Assembly (NCBI RefSeq): GCF_945869175.1
Contig: NZ_CAMBNZ010000001.1
Coordinates: 30,768-94,767 of the forward strand
Length of the DNA stretch: 64,000 nucleotides
From: Limnohabitans sp. Rim8
GTDB taxonomy: Bacteria > Pseudomonadota > Gammaproteobacteria > Burkholderiales > Burkholderiaceae_C
Direction of reading: 5' to 3'
The notes beneath the pieces are model-generated. The model was not told where the DNA came from, made no database searches, and worked only from the letters and a program-made list of their open reading frames with translations. Of this stretch, positions 41,038-51,538 are shown in pieces. Every line of letters starts with the position of its first letter. Positions within the stretch are counted from its first letter, which is position 1. Both the position numbers and the translations under genes were made by a program.

Positions 41038-41946
41038 TCAGGCGTTTTGGTAATGCAGCACTTTGAGGGATTTTTCGGGATCGATGTCCACAAAAGCCGC
41101 TGGGTTGGTCAGTCGCTCGACAAATCGCAAGGCTGGGGCGGCCTCGGCCACTAGGCTGTGCAAAAATGCCGTGTCCAGCTCGGGCGCGTTCAGGCAGAGC
41201 AGTACATGGCCTTGCGGCTCCAGCAGATCGGGCAACCGCCGAATCAACTTGATGTAATCCTGGGTCGCAACGAAGCTGCCTTTTTGGTAGCTGGGCGGGT
41301 CGATCACGATCACGCCATACGGCCCCATCTTGCTGATCTTGCCCCAGGTCTTGAAGACGTCATGCCCCAAAAAGCGCGCTTTCGCCGGCAAGTCGTTCAG
41401 TCGGTGGTTTTGCTGCCCCACGGTCAAAGCGGCCTGGCTCATGTCCAGATTGACCACCTGCGCAGCCCCGCCTTGGAGCGCCGCCACCGAAAAAGCGCAG
41501 GTGTAGGCAAACAGGTTGAGGATGTTTTCGTGCTTGGCATGGTGCCTCAACCAAGCGCGGCCATGGGCCATGTCCAGAAACAAGCCATGGTTTTGACCGC
41601 GCAGGACATGCACCAGAAAACGGGCGCCCTGCTCTGACACGACATGTGGATCCGGCACAGTGCCCGCCATCAGCCGGGTTTCGGATTGGCCATTGGCGCG
41701 GCACTGAAACACCCAGTTGAGGGGCTCAGCCGGCGCCAAGCTGTCCCAGCGGGCCTGCAGTGCAGCGTGGCATTGGGCCAGTTCTGGCTCGGTGACGGGC
41801 TTGAAGCTGGTCAAGACCCACACCGGTGCAAACCAGTCGAGCGTCCACTGCTCGCTGTTCGGGTACATGCCACCGCGCCCATGAAACACCCGGTGCGCAT
41901 CGACCGTTTTGTCCATCTGTGCAATGGCATCCAGAAGTGCTTGCAT
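41038..41946 (-). CDS. Class I SAM-dependent methyltransferase (RlmI/RlmK-like)
   Basis: About 302 residues. The SAM-binding motif I is ILNLFAYTCAFSVAALQGGA followed by VVNLDMSQAAL; motif IV is VIVIDPPSYQKGSF. This DPPSY pattern belongs to the rRNA base methyltransferase group (Methyltrans_SAM). The N-terminal PUA domain of full-length RlmI is missing, so the target is not certain. I chose the ATG at 41946; a TTG at 41958 overlapping the rnfH stop is the alternative. It is the last gene of the ratA-rnfH-methyltransferase run. Confidence 0.82.
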   Translation of the reverse strand: MQALLDAIAQMDKTVDAHRVFHGRGGMYPNSEQWTLDWFAPVWVLTSFKPVTEPELAQCHAALQARWDSLAPAEPLNWVFQCRANGQSETRLMAGTVPDPHVVSEQGARFLVHVLRGQNHGLFLDMAHGRAWLRHHAKHENILNLFAYTCAFSVAALQGGAAQVVNLDMSQAALTVGQQNHRLNDLPAKARFLGHDVFKTWGKISKMGPYGVIVIDPPSYQKGSFVATQDYIKLIRRLPDLLEPQGHVLLCLNAPELDTAFLHSLVAEAAPALRFVERLTNPAAFVDIDPEKSLKVLHYQNA

Positions 41947-41954
41947 GGTGGCGA

Positions 41955-42314
41955 TCAATAGCCCGCTGCCGATCCGCTTTTGCGGTTGGCAAACAAGCCG
42001 GTTCTGCCTTTGCCCTGCCGCTTGAAGCGTTGTCTGCGGGCCACTTTGGGATCCACTTTGAGCGGCCGGTACAACTCGACGCGGTCACCATCTTGGACTG
42101 AGGCCGCCCATACCACTTTGCGGCCCCAAATGCCGGGTTGCATGAACTTCAAAGGGGCCGATTCGCTCGGCGACAAGGCATTGACGGCGATGACATGCTC
42201 CAGCACCGATTGCACACTGCTGCCCGCAGGCACAAAGAAGCTCTGTTCTTGAACCTGCCGGGCTTGCAGGCTCCAGCACAGCGTGACCCTCACCGTGGCT
42301 GGCGTCTCAGCCAT
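41955..42314 (-). CDS. rnfH: RnfH-family ubiquitin-like protein
   Basis: 119 residues. The beta-grasp core VRVTLCWSLQARQVQEQSFF, then GIWGRKVVWAASVQDGDRVELYRPL, matches RnfH (RatB, UPF0125). The C-terminal tail is basic (KVARRQRFKRQGKG). The cellular role is not firmly known. It overlaps ratA by eight bases and sits opposite smpB, the same ratA-ratB-smpB neighbourhood found in E. coli. Confidence 0.9.
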   Translation of the reverse strand: MAETPATVRVTLCWSLQARQVQEQSFFVPAGSSVQSVLEHVIAVNALSPSESAPLKFMQPGIWGRKVVWAASVQDGDRVELYRPLKVDPKVARRQRFKRQGKGRTGLFANRKSGSAAGY

Positions 42315-42747
42315 ACACAGCTTCGGCGCGTTTCACAAAAGCGTCAACCAAGCTGGCGGCAATTTTGTCGAACACCGGCCCCACCAGGGCCGCCAGCGTT
42401 TTGCTGGAAAAGCCATATTGGAGATCCAGTTCCACTTTGCAAGCGCGTTGCGTGCCATCGCCCACAGGGCTGAAACGCCACATGCCGCTGAGGTTGGAAA
42501 AAGGCCCTTTGACCAGGCTCATGCCGACCGAACGGCCTTCTTCGTGTTCGTTGCGGGTGGTGAAGGTTTGCTGGATGCCGCCCAGGCTGATGCCGACTTC
42601 GGCCACCATGCCTTGCGCATCGGTTTCCAGCACGCTGGCGCGGTCACACCAGGGCAAGAATTCGGGATAACTGGCCACGTCGGTGACGAGGCGGAACATT
42701 TCCTCGGGGGCGTACCAGATCAGAACGGACTTGTGGATATTCTTCAT
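42307..42747 (-). CDS. ratA: RatA / coenzyme Q-binding START-domain protein
   Basis: 146 residues. A single START/COQ10-type domain: [30 protein letters not shown] at the N-terminus (quoted here only by its key part YPEFLPWCD, about 28-36), ending in [14 protein letters not shown]. In E. coli RatA was described as blocking 70S association, while homologues bind ubiquinone; which applies here is open. ATG at 42747. It is divergent from smpB with 94 bases between starts. Confidence 0.9.
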   Translation of the reverse strand: MKNIHKSVLIWYAPEEMFRLVTDVASYPEFLPWCDRASVLETDAQGMVAEVGISLGGIQQTFTTRNEHEEGRSVGMSLVKGPFSNLSGMWRFSPVGDGTQRACKVELDLQYGFSSKTLAALVGPVFDKIAASLVDAFVKRAEAVYG

Positions 42748-42841
42748 ACAATGTACGGATTGTAGTTTTTCGACACGCCATTGGGCGCACTGTCCAGCTG
42801 CACACCCTTGCGAACGGCCGCGCCGTCCTTATTTGCTGAAC

Positions 42842-43330
42842 ATGGCCACACCCAAAAAGTCCCCTGCTGCCCCCGTATTTGCCAAGATTGCCGAAAACAA
42901 AAAAGCGGCCTTTGACTATTTCTTTGAAGAGCGCTACGAAGCCGGCATGGTGTTGGAGGGCTGGGAGGTCAAGGCCATTCGCGAAGGCAAGGTGCAACTG
43001 ACCGATGGTTATGTGGTCATCCGCAACGGAGAATTGTTCATCATCGGCTGCCTGATCAACCCACTCAAAACCGCGTCCACCCACATCAACCCCGAAGCCG
43101 CACGCACGCGCAAGCTGCTGCTGAACAAGGAAGAGATCAAGCGCCTCATCGGGAAGATCGAGCAAAAGGGCTACACCCTGGTGCCCATCAATTTGCATTG
43201 GAAAGCGGGCAAGGTGAAGTGCGACATTGCACTGGCCAAGGGCAAGGCCGAGCACGACAAACGGGACACCATCAAGGACCGGGAAGGCAAGCGTGAGGTC
43301 GAGCGCGCCATGAAAAGCCGCCACCGCTGA
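42842..43330 (+). CDS. smpB: SsrA-binding protein SmpB
   Basis: 162 residues. It binds tmRNA and brings it to stalled ribosomes for trans-translation. The core starts with [20 protein letters not shown], then [19 protein letters not shown], and the C-terminal tail is [20 protein letters not shown]. The ATG at 42842 gives a short basic N-terminal extension as in other Burkholderiales. The ssrA tmRNA gene was not seen in this window. It converges with the enoyl-CoA hydratase-like gene, 32 bases apart. Confidence 0.97.
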   Translation: MATPKKSPAAPVFAKIAENKKAAFDYFFEERYEAGMVLEGWEVKAIREGKVQLTDGYVVIRNGELFIIGCLINPLKTASTHINPEAARTRKLLLNKEEIKRLIGKIEQKGYTLVPINLHWKAGKVKCDIALAKGKAEHDKRDTIKDREGKREVERAMKSRHR

Positions 43331-43362
43331 ACGCCACTCAGTCGCAAGGAAGGGCAACCCGC

Positions 43363-44445
43363 TCAGCTCAGATCGCGCAGCGGATGGTGCTCAGAGGGCC
43401 AAGGGCTCACAAAGAAACGTGCGGCTTCTGACACATCCACATCTTCCACATGTGCAGGCTTCCAGTTCGGCTCGTGGTCCTTGTCAACAGCCAAGGCACG
43501 AATGCCTTCGACGGTGTCGCTGTCGGCGACAGAACGCAGGTGGAAACAGTGGTGCACCATGTCGCGCTCCATGCGCAGGTCGTCCGCCAGGCTCATTTGG
43601 CGGGCACGGCGGATTTGCTCCAGCACCACATGCAGCATCAAAGGCGAGCGGTGGCGCAAGGCATTCGCGGTTTTCTGGCTCCACTCATCCGTGGCCGATT
43701 CCAGCTTCCGCAACATGTCTGCGATGGTGGGCAAACCAAACACTTCATCGATTTGTGGTTGTGGTGTCAGCTTCTCTGGTGTCAACGCACCCCCCTGAGC
43801 CAACACCCACCGCTCCACCGACTCGGCATTTTCAAAAGGGCTGCTGATCAGGGTTTGCCAGATCGGCTCCAGCATGCCGCTGGGCAACGCGATGTCGGCC
43901 AGTTTGGCGGCCACCGCTTGGGCACCGCTCAGCATCTGACCCGTCAAGCCCAGGTACTCGCCCAAACGTCCTGGGCAACGGCTCAGGAAATAGCCGCCCC
44001 CGACGTCAGGAAACAAACCGATGAGGGTTTCTGGCATGGCCATTTTGGTGCGCTCGGTCACCACGCGCACACTGGCACCTTGGCTGATGCCCATGCCACC
44101 GCCCATGACTATGCCGTCCATGAAAGCAATGTAGGGTTTGCTGTAGGTGTGGATCAGGTGGTTCAGACGGTACTCTTCGGTGAAAAAATCACCCAATGAC
44201 GCGTCGCCTGTTGTGGCCGCTTGATGGAAAAATCGGATATCACCACCGGCACAAAAAGCCCCGAACGGACCTTCTTTGCCCATGCCGCGCACCGCAACCG
44301 CCAGTACTTGGGGGTTGGATTGCCAATCGATCAATGCACGCGTCAAGGCCCGCAACATGTCAAGGGACAAGGCATTCAGAGCCTTGGGGCGATTCAAAAC
44401 AATGGTGCCAATATGACCTTCAATTTGAGCGATGACTTCAGACAT
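43363..44445 (-). CDS. 3-hydroxyisobutyryl-CoA hydrolase-like crotonase
   Basis: 360 residues of the crotonase fold. The oxyanion-hole segments are CAGGDIRFFHQAA and MDGIVMGGGMGIS, followed by MAMPETLIGLFPDVGGGYFLSR with the catalytic Glu and Asp arrangement of HIBYL-CoA hydrolases. The C-terminal half is the longer ECH_2-type extension. It would act in valine breakdown, releasing 3-hydroxyisobutyrate; an enoyl-CoA hydratase role is the alternative. It overlaps the end of the DMT transporter gene by eight bases. Confidence 0.87.
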   Translation of the reverse strand: MSEVIAQIEGHIGTIVLNRPKALNALSLDMLRALTRALIDWQSNPQVLAVAVRGMGKEGPFGAFCAGGDIRFFHQAATTGDASLGDFFTEEYRLNHLIHTYSKPYIAFMDGIVMGGGMGISQGASVRVVTERTKMAMPETLIGLFPDVGGGYFLSRCPGRLGEYLGLTGQMLSGAQAVAAKLADIALPSGMLEPIWQTLISSPFENAESVERWVLAQGGALTPEKLTPQPQIDEVFGLPTIADMLRKLESATDEWSQKTANALRHRSPLMLHVVLEQIRRARQMSLADDLRMERDMVHHCFHLRSVADSDTVEGIRALAVDKDHEPNWKPAHVEDVDVSEAARFFVSPWPSEHHPLRDLS

Positions 44446-45322
44446 TGTTGTCTCTCCATCCTAACCATTGGTTCATGAGCAATGCCCCCAATACCAGGGA
44501 CCCGCCCAACAATACGCTCATTTGCGGGGCTTCGTTGGCGCCCCACCATGCCAATGCGATGCCAAAAACGATTTCCAGCAGACACAACAAGGACGCCTCA
44601 GGGGCTTTGAGCACCCGAACACAAATCACCGACAACACGCAGGGAATGGCCAACTGGAACAAGCCCAGAATGGCGAGCAATCCCACATCGTGGGCCGAAG
44701 CTTGAAACGGCATGGCCCAAGGCAAAGTGAGCAAAGTGGAGAAAACGGCCCCCAACAAAACCGAGGGCACCAAATCCAGACTGTGGCCATCGCTTTGGCT
44801 TTTTTGCGCCAAAGTCCACTGTACGGCACCGGCGATGGGCACACACAAGGCCACCAAGGAGCCAAGCAAAAAGTTGGGGTCTCCCATGCTCAACTGGGTG
44901 CCATACATCCAGGCGATCCCGAACCCGGCCAACAAGATGGCGATCCAGGTTCGCAAAGGCAATGGGTGACGCAAAAATACGCGCGTGAACAAAGCCGTGA
45001 GCAAGGGCCCAACGGCCATGGTGATCAACACATTGGCCACTGCCGTCAGTGTCAGGGCCACCATGAAAGCGGTGAACATCACGCTCCAGCACACGCCAGA
45101 CAACCAAAAATACCGGTTGCGCCAAGGCAAGCGCGACCACACACCCTTGCCCTGCCACAAAGGCAAGATGAGCAGCAGGGAAACGACGGTGAAAAAGCTG
45201 CGCCAGAAAGTGACTTCGAAGCTGCGGGCTTCTTCCAAATGCCGTGTCACCACCCCGGCCATGGACCACAGGGCAGTGCAGCCCACCATGGTCCAAACGG
45301 CCAAACTGTGTGTCATGCGCAT
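44438..45322 (-). CDS. EamA/DMT-family transporter
   Basis: About 294 residues with ten hydrophobic segments arranged as two EamA halves. The first half begins near CTALWSMAGVVTRHLEEA and the second near PIAGAVQWTLAQKSQSDG, ending in PQMSVLLGGSLVLGALLMNQW. The substrate cannot be predicted. I chose the ATG at 45322, 13 bases after the typA stop; a GTG at 45358 would overlap typA. It may be expressed by read-through from the translation operon. Confidence 0.88.
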   Translation of the reverse strand: MRMTHSLAVWTMVGCTALWSMAGVVTRHLEEARSFEVTFWRSFFTVVSLLLILPLWQGKGVWSRLPWRNRYFWLSGVCWSVMFTAFMVALTLTAVANVLITMAVGPLLTALFTRVFLRHPLPLRTWIAILLAGFGIAWMYGTQLSMGDPNFLLGSLVALCVPIAGAVQWTLAQKSQSDGHSLDLVPSVLLGAVFSTLLTLPWAMPFQASAHDVGLLAILGLFQLAIPCVLSVICVRVLKAPEASLLCLLEIVFGIALAWWGANEAPQMSVLLGGSLVLGALLMNQWLGWRDNNV

Positions 45323-45335
45323 GATCGGGGTCCAA

Positions 45336-47153
45336 TCACTTGTTGCGCTTGCGGTCACTTTCTTTCAGAAAGCGCTTGCGCAGACGCACGCTCTTGGGTG
45401 TGATTTCGACCAACTCGTCGTCCTCGATGAACTCGACACCGTATTCGAGCGTGAGGTCAATCGGCGGCGTGATTTTGATCGCGTCTTCCTTACCTGAGAC
45501 CCGGAAGTTGGTCAGTTGTTTTGTGCGTGTGGCGTTGACCACCAGGTCGTTGTCGCGGCTGTGGATGCCCACGATCATGCCCTCGTACACCGGATCATTC
45601 GCCTTGACGAACATGCGGCCACGGTCGTCCAGTTTGCCCAAAGCGTAAGTGAAGATTTCACCATCGTCCATCGAGATCAGCACACCGTTCTTGCGGCCAC
45701 CGATGTCACCCTTGTGGGCTTCGTAGCTGTCGAAGATGTTGGAGATCAAGCCAGAACCGCGGGTCAAGTTCAGAAATTCGTTGGTGAAACCGATCAGGCC
45801 ACGGGCAGGAATGCGGTATTCCAGACGGACACGGCCACGGCCATCGGGCTCCATGTTGACCAGCTCGCCTTTGCGCTCACCCAAAGCCTGCATCACGCCA
45901 CCTTGGTGGGTTTCTTCAATGTCGGCCGTCACCAGCTCGATAGGCTCATGGCGCTCGCCATTCACATCGCGGAACACCACGCGTGGCTTGGACACCGCCA
46001 TTTCGTAGCCTTCCCGGCGCATGTTTTCCAACAAAATGGTCAGGTGCAATTCACCACGGCCCATCACTTCAAAGATACCCTCTTCGTCGGTTTCTTTGAC
46101 GCGCAAAGCCACGTTGTGTTGCAGCTCTTTTTGCAGGCGGTCCCAAATTTGACGGCTGGTGACAAACTTGCCTTCACGACCGGCCAAAGGCGAGGTGTTG
46201 ACGCAAAAGTTCATGGTCAAGGTCGGCTCGTCCACTTTGAGCATCGGCAGCGGCGCGGGGTTGGCCGCGTCCGTCACGGTGACGCCGATGTTGAGATCGG
46301 CAATGCCGTTGATCAACACGATGTCGCCCGGGCCAGCTTCGGTCACTTGCACACGGTCCAAGCCCTGGAATTTAAGCACTTGGTTGACACGGCCTTTGAT
46401 GGTTTTGCCGTCTGGACCCTCCATGACCACCACGTCCATTTGTGGCTTGATCGTTCCTTGTCCAATGCGGCCCACACCGATGCGGCCCACAAAGGTGGAA
46501 AAGTCGAGTGCAGAAATTTGCAACTGCAAAGGCGCTGCCGGGTCACCCTTTTGGGGCGGCACATGCTTGAGCACGGTGTTGAACAAGGCCGACATGTCGG
46601 GACCCCACTGCACACCGGGCTCGCCCTCTTCCAGAGAGGTCCAGCCGTTGATGCCCGAGGCATACACCACAGGGAAGTCGAGCTGCTCGTCGTTGGCACC
46701 GAGTTTGTCAAACAGGTCAAAAGCGGCGTTGACCACTTTGTCAGGGTTGGCACCGGGCTTGTCGACCTTGTTCACCACCACGATGGGCTTGAGACCCAAG
46801 GCCAAGGCTTTCTTGGTCACGAAACGTGTTTGAGGCATCGGGCCTTCTTGTGCGTCGATCAGCAACACCACGCCGTCAACCATGGACAAAGCGCGTTCCA
46901 CCTCACCGCCAAAGTCCGCGTGACCGGGGGTGTCGACGATGTTGATGTGGGTGCCTTCCCAGCTCACGGCGCAGTTCTTGGCCAAAATGGTGATGCCACG
47001 CTCGCGTTCAATGGCGTTGTTGTCCATCACGGTGTCCACGATTTTCTCGTGCTCAGCGAAGGTACCCGATTGGCGAAGCAGTTGGTCCACCATGGTGGTT
47101 TTGCCATGGTCAACGTGGGCGATGATGGCGATGTTGCGAATTTGCTTGGTCAT
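45336..47153 (-). CDS. typA: Ribosome-associated GTPase TypA/BipA
   Basis: 605 residues. A translational GTPase that aids 50S assembly, mainly in stress and cold. G1 [16 protein letters not shown]2 [13 protein letters not shown]3 [14 protein letters not shown] and G4 NKVDKPGA are all visible, followed by the elongation-factor-like domains and the TypA-specific C-terminal domain ending in a basic tail. The ATG at 47153 has an AAGAG purine stretch upstream. It is the last gene in the rimP-nusA-infB-rbfA-truB-typA run. Confidence 0.97.
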   Translation of the reverse strand: MTKQIRNIAIIAHVDHGKTTMVDQLLRQSGTFAEHEKIVDTVMDNNAIERERGITILAKNCAVSWEGTHINIVDTPGHADFGGEVERALSMVDGVVLLIDAQEGPMPQTRFVTKKALALGLKPIVVVNKVDKPGANPDKVVNAAFDLFDKLGANDEQLDFPVVYASGINGWTSLEEGEPGVQWGPDMSALFNTVLKHVPPQKGDPAAPLQLQISALDFSTFVGRIGVGRIGQGTIKPQMDVVVMEGPDGKTIKGRVNQVLKFQGLDRVQVTEAGPGDIVLINGIADLNIGVTVTDAANPAPLPMLKVDEPTLTMNFCVNTSPLAGREGKFVTSRQIWDRLQKELQHNVALRVKETDEEGIFEVMGRGELHLTILLENMRREGYEMAVSKPRVVFRDVNGERHEPIELVTADIEETHQGGVMQALGERKGELVNMEPDGRGRVRLEYRIPARGLIGFTNEFLNLTRGSGLISNIFDSYEAHKGDIGGRKNGVLISMDDGEIFTYALGKLDDRGRMFVKANDPVYEGMIVGIHSRDNDLVVNATRTKQLTNFRVSGKEDAIKITPPIDLTLEYGVEFIEDDELVEITPKSVRLRKRFLKESDRKRNK

Positions 47154-47166
47154 GCTTTCTCTTCCT

Positions 47167-48147
47167 TTAAACCTGCTCGGCCAGCAAAGGCTCGGGTGCA
47201 GGTGATTTTTCTAAAATCTGTTGAATTTCCAACGGGCTCAACAATCGACCCGGAATCAGTTCGCCGCCATGCACTTGTGCTGTTCCCAGCAAAGCACGAG
47301 GATGTTCTCCATATACGGCAACTTGATCACAATCAACCCAAGGGCCGTGTCTGCGCACCCCATTCAAAAATCGATCGGTGCTGTCTTTGTCCAACCGCAC
47401 CTCGGTGTAGCCAGGCAGCAACACCTCCACAGCTTGCAACGCCGCCATCCGACGGTGTTCGTCCATGGCCTCCAGTTGCGGCAGTGACACACACTGTGCC
47501 GCCGCAAAAGGGCCCGTGGCCACGCGGCGCAAAGCGCTCAGGTGACCACCACAACCCAAAGCCTCAGCGATGTCCTCGCCCAGCGTTCGGATGTAGGTGC
47601 CTTTGCTGCAACGCACACGCAAACGCAAAAATGGCGCATCGCCTTGCAGTTGCATGTCCAGCAAATCCAGATCGTGAATCACCACGTTGCGCGCCTCGCG
47701 CTCAACGGTTTTGCCTTCGCGGGCATATTCATACAAAGCTTTGCCATCTTTTTTCAAGGCACTGTGCATCGGGGGCAGTTGGCTGATCGGCCCCATGAAC
47801 CGATCCAAAACACCCACCACCATACCGGCCGAACATGACACTTCTCGGACAGCGATCACCTCGCCCTCGGCATCACCGGTGCTGGTTTTCAAACCCAAAC
47901 GGACCGTGGTTTCGTAAGTCTTGTCGGCGTCCAAATGCTGTTGGCTGAATTTGGTAGCCGCACCGAAACACAAGGGCAAAACCCCTGTGGCCAAAGGGTC
48001 CAGAGTGCCCGTGTGGCCAGCTTTTTCAGCCCGCAGCAACCATTTGGCTTTTTGCAAAGCCTGGTTACTGGAAAGGCCCAACGGTTTATCGAGCAAAAGC
48101 ACCCCGTGCACAGGGCGCCGCTGCACCCTGGTGCGTGGCGTGTTCAT
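47167..48147 (-). CDS. truB: tRNA pseudouridine-55 synthase TruB
   Basis: 326 residues. It forms pseudouridine 55 in the T-loop of most tRNAs. LLLDKPLGLSSNQALQKAK is the family start; the catalytic Asp is in GHTGTLDPLATGVLPLCFG; YEYAREGKTVEREAR and RVRCSKGTYIRTLGEDI follow. A small C-terminal RNA-binding domain is present. It begins two bases after the rbfA stop, in the conserved infB-rbfA-truB order. Confidence 0.97.
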   Translation of the reverse strand: MNTPRTRVQRRPVHGVLLLDKPLGLSSNQALQKAKWLLRAEKAGHTGTLDPLATGVLPLCFGAATKFSQQHLDADKTYETTVRLGLKTSTGDAEGEVIAVREVSCSAGMVVGVLDRFMGPISQLPPMHSALKKDGKALYEYAREGKTVEREARNVVIHDLDLLDMQLQGDAPFLRLRVRCSKGTYIRTLGEDIAEALGCGGHLSALRRVATGPFAAAQCVSLPQLEAMDEHRRMAALQAVEVLLPGYTEVRLDKDSTDRFLNGVRRHGPWVDCDQVAVYGEHPRALLGTAQVHGGELIPGRLLSPLEIQQILEKSPAPEPLLAEQV

Positions 48148-48149
48148 GC

Positions 48150-48524
48150 TCAGTCCTCCTGCGCGCGAGACGACACGGCCTTGGCGATCAATGCATTCAT
48201 GTCAGAGGCACGCTCGGTGGTGCGGTCAAACAGGAAATGCAAAGTCGGCACGGTATGGATGTGCAAACGCTTGAACAAACCGTTGCGCAAAAAACCAGCT
48301 GCCGCATTCAAGCCTTCTGTCGCCTCTTCGGGGTTGCCCGTCAAGACACTGAAGTAAACCTTGGCATGCGCGTAATCGGGCGTGACCTCGATCGCATTGA
48401 TCGTGACCATGCCTACCCGCGGGTCTTTCAGCTCGCGCGCAATCAACTCTGCCAGATCGCGCTGGATCTGGTCGGCCACGCGGAAACCGCGGTTGGGCAC
48501 AGAGGACTGCTTTTTTCGCGCCAT
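48150..48524 (-). CDS. rbfA: 30S ribosome-binding factor RbfA
   Basis: 124 residues with a KH-like fold. It acts late in 16S rRNA 5'-end maturation and in cold adaptation. Conserved [20 protein letters not shown] and [15 protein letters not shown] are visible, and [20 protein letters not shown] closes the domain. The ATG directly follows the infB stop (TAAATG). Confidence 0.96.
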   Translation of the reverse strand: MARKKQSSVPNRGFRVADQIQRDLAELIARELKDPRVGMVTINAIEVTPDYAHAKVYFSVLTGNPEEATEGLNAAAGFLRNGLFKRLHIHTVPTLHFLFDRTTERASDMNALIAKAVSSRAQED

Positions 48525-51515
48525 TTACAGCGTTCTCGCAATTTCCTTGACGTCGAAGAATTCGAGGTAATCGCCTTCTTTGATGTCGTTGTAGTTTTTG
48601 AGTTTGATACCGCATTCGAAGCCTTCTTTGACTTCTCGCACATCGTCCTTGAGGCGTTTGAGCGAGTCGAGCTCACCGGTGTAGATGACCACGTTGTCGC
48701 GCAGCAAACGGAACTTGGCACTGCGGGTGACTTGACCCGAGGTGACCATACAGCCCGCAACCGTACCGATCTTGGACGCCACGAATACGGTCCGAATTTC
48801 GGCCATGCCCATGATTTCTTCGCGCTGCTCAGGTGCCAACATGCCCGACATCGCGGCTTTGAGCTCATCCACAGCGTCATAAATGATGTTGTAGTAATGC
48901 AGGTCAACGCCGTTACCTTCAGCCAGCTTGCGCGCACCCGCATCGGCACGCACGTTGAAGCCGATCACGATGGCCTTGGAGGCGATCGCCAAGTTGATGT
49001 CCGACTCGCTGATGCCGCCCACGCCGGAGTAAACCAACTGGACTTTGACTTCTTCGGTCGACAGCTTGAGCAAGGAGGCACCCAAGGCTTCTTGCGAACC
49101 TTGTACATCGGCCTTGATGATGATGGGGAGCAGCTTGACTTCGCCGGCCGACATGTCGGTGAACATGTTCTCGAGCTTGGCCGCTTGTTGCTTGGCCAGC
49201 TTGGTGTTGCGGAACTTGCCCGCACGGTAAGTGGCGATTTCGCGGGCACGGCGTTCATCGCCCATGACCATGAATTCGTCACCGGCTTGCGGCACTTCGG
49301 TCAGACCTTGGATTTCGACCGGGATTGAAGGACCAGCAGACTTGATGGCGGCGCCGTTTTCGTCCAACATGGCACGCACTCGGCCAAATGTTTGACCTGC
49401 CAGCACCACATCACCGGTGTTCAAGGTGCCCGACTGCACAAGAATAGTGGCCACGGGTCCACGGCCTTTGTCCAAGCGGGCTTCGATGACCAGACCCTTT
49501 GCCGCGGCTTGCACCGGGGCCTTGAGCTCCAGCACTTCAGCTTGCAAGAGCACTTGCTCGAGCAAGTTGTCAATGCCCACACCTGTTTTGGCGGACACGG
49601 AAACAAAAGGCGATTCGCCACCAAACTCTTCGGGCACAACTTCTTCAGAAATCAGCTCTGCACGCACGCGCTCGATGTTCGAGTCGGGCTTGTCCATCTT
49701 GTTGATGGCGACCACGATAGGAACACCGGCTGCTTTGGCGTGCTTGATGGCTTCTTTGGTCTGGGGCATCACGCCGTCGTCACCGGCCACCACCAAGATG
49801 ACGATGTCGGTGGCTTGTGCACCACGGGCACGCATGGCCGTGAAAGCCTCGTGACCAGGGGTGTCCAAGAAAGAGATCATACCGCGAGGCGTCTCGACGT
49901 GGTAAGCACCAATGTGCTGGGTGATGCCACCAGCTTCACCCGAGGCCACTTTGGCACGGCGAATGTAATCGAGCAAAGAAGTTTTGCCGTGATCAACGTG
50001 GCCCATGACGGTCACCACAGGCGCACGGGGCAAGGATTCCGCGTGCTGGTCCAACACCTCGTCGTCGGTGAACGCTTCTGGATCGTCCAGTGCAGCAACA
50101 ACCGCCTTGTGACCCATTTCTTCCACCACGATCATGGCGGTGTCTTGGTCCAAGGGCTGGTTCATGGTGGCCATTTGACCGAGCTTCATCAAATGCTTGA
50201 TGACCTCTGAGGCCTTGATCGCCATCTTGTGGGCCAATTCGGCCACCGTGATGGTCTCGGGCACGTGAACTTCAATCACACGCACTTCCGCTGGGGCTTG
50301 CTGGCTTTGGCCCTCGTCACGGTCGCGTTCATTGCCACGGCGTCCACGCGGGCCCGTGCGCCAATTGTTGCGACCCACCCCACCACTGGTGTCGCCGCGT
50401 GTGGGAATGGCTTTCTTCTTGGCAGGATCACCCGCCCAGCTGGAAGACAACTTGGCAGATTTGACTTCTTTGTTGCCAACAGGTGCCGACGGTGCTGCAG
50501 CTTGTGCGGCGGCTGCACGGGCACCCGGCGCAGGCGTGCCAGCAGGTTTGTGCAAAGTGCCTTTGACAGGGGCTTTGGCTTCGACCTTGGGTTCTTCTTT
50601 CTTGGCGACCAACACCTTTTTGGGGGCATTCATCATGGTCCGAATGGCCTCTGCTTCGGCCAATGCCTTGCGCCGACGCGCGTCGAGATCCACCGCACGG
50701 GCGGTGTCTTCATCGGCCTTGGCCTTGGAGTCAGCCGCAGCCTTCAAGGCCATGGCCTCACGGGCTTCTTGATCGGATTTGGCTTTGGCCACAGCCGCTT
50801 GTGCCGCTTCTACCGCCTTGGCAGCGGCCACATTCTCTGCAGAAATGGTGGGGGCAGCAGAGGCCGTCTTGACTTGAGAAGCGGCATTGATGCTGGCCGC
50901 TTCTGCACGCGCTAGTTCTTGGCGCTCATCTCGGCTCAAGGTGGGTTTGGCCGGGACGGCATGGCCAGCCGCCAAGGCAGCGGCGTCAGCCAGCGATTGA
51001 ACCTCGGCGCGGGCTTGCGCCTCTTGGGCTTGCAACTCGCTGCGTTGCTTGGCTTCTTGCGCTTCACGCAAACGCCGCTTCTCAGCCAACTCTTCTTCTT
51101 GACGGCGGATCAGCTCCGCCTGCCGACGGGCTTCTTCTTCGCGACGGGCCAAATCGGCGTGATCAATCACCGGCTCGTGAGGCTCTTCGGCTGCGGGCTC
51201 GTGCACGGGTTCATCATCACGCTTGATCAAAGTGCGTTTTTTGCGCACCTCCACTTGGATGGTGCGGGCTTTGCCCGAAGCATCGGCTTGCTTGATCTCG
51301 CTGGTGGACTTTTTGACCAAGGTGATCTTTTTGCGGTCTGCGGTCACAGTGCCGTGGCTGGCTTGCAGGTAGCTGAGCAATTTTTGCTTGTCAGCGTCAT
51401 TCAGCGTGTCGCTGTCAGAAGTTTTGGCAACGCCCGCCGATCGCAATTGATCGAGCAAGACATCGGCAGATTTTTTGAGTTCGTTTGCAAACTCGGCAAC
51501 AGTGGTACTGGACAT
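48525..51515 (-). CDS. infB: Translation initiation factor IF-2
   Basis: 996 residues. It places initiator tRNA on the 30S subunit. The N-terminal IF2N domain begins [21 protein letters not shown] long charged and Ala-rich region follows, in part a coiled coil (roughly 120-300), then a second IF2N-type module and the G domain with [25 protein letters not shown] and NKMDKPD. C-terminal domains end in [20 protein letters not shown]. The ATG at 51515 is chosen. It is 23 bases downstream of nusA. Confidence 0.97.
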   Translation of the reverse strand: MSSTTVAEFANELKKSADVLLDQLRSAGVAKTSDSDTLNDADKQKLLSYLQASHGTVTADRKKITLVKKSTSEIKQADASGKARTIQVEVRKKRTLIKRDDEPVHEPAAEEPHEPVIDHADLARREEEARRQAELIRRQEEELAEKRRLREAQEAKQRSELQAQEAQARAEVQSLADAAALAAGHAVPAKPTLSRDERQELARAEAASINAASQVKTASAAPTISAENVAAAKAVEAAQAAVAKAKSDQEAREAMALKAAADSKAKADEDTARAVDLDARRRKALAEAEAIRTMMNAPKKVLVAKKEEPKVEAKAPVKGTLHKPAGTPAPGARAAAAQAAAPSAPVGNKEVKSAKLSSSWAGDPAKKKAIPTRGDTSGGVGRNNWRTGPRGRRGNERDRDEGQSQQAPAEVRVIEVHVPETITVAELAHKMAIKASEVIKHLMKLGQMATMNQPLDQDTAMIVVEEMGHKAVVAALDDPEAFTDDEVLDQHAESLPRAPVVTVMGHVDHGKTSLLDYIRRAKVASGEAGGITQHIGAYHVETPRGMISFLDTPGHEAFTAMRARGAQATDIVILVVAGDDGVMPQTKEAIKHAKAAGVPIVVAINKMDKPDSNIERVRAELISEEVVPEEFGGESPFVSVSAKTGVGIDNLLEQVLLQAEVLELKAPVQAAAKGLVIEARLDKGRGPVATILVQSGTLNTGDVVLAGQTFGRVRAMLDENGAAIKSAGPSIPVEIQGLTEVPQAGDEFMVMGDERRAREIATYRAGKFRNTKLAKQQAAKLENMFTDMSAGEVKLLPIIIKADVQGSQEALGASLLKLSTEEVKVQLVYSGVGGISESDINLAIASKAIVIGFNVRADAGARKLAEGNGVDLHYYNIIYDAVDELKAAMSGMLAPEQREEIMGMAEIRTVFVASKIGTVAGCMVTSGQVTRSAKFRLLRDNVVIYTGELDSLKRLKDDVREVKEGFECGIKLKNYNDIKEGDYLEFFDVKEIARTL

Positions 51516-51538
51516 ATTGTGTTCAAGCCTCCATAGCT

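Noticed and set aside
45516..47786. A 756-codon open frame on the plus strand opposite typA and truB
   Set aside because: It mirrors the codon pattern of real genes on the minus strand in GC-rich DNA. Its composition is rich in His, Gln and Val, and no motif is recognisable.
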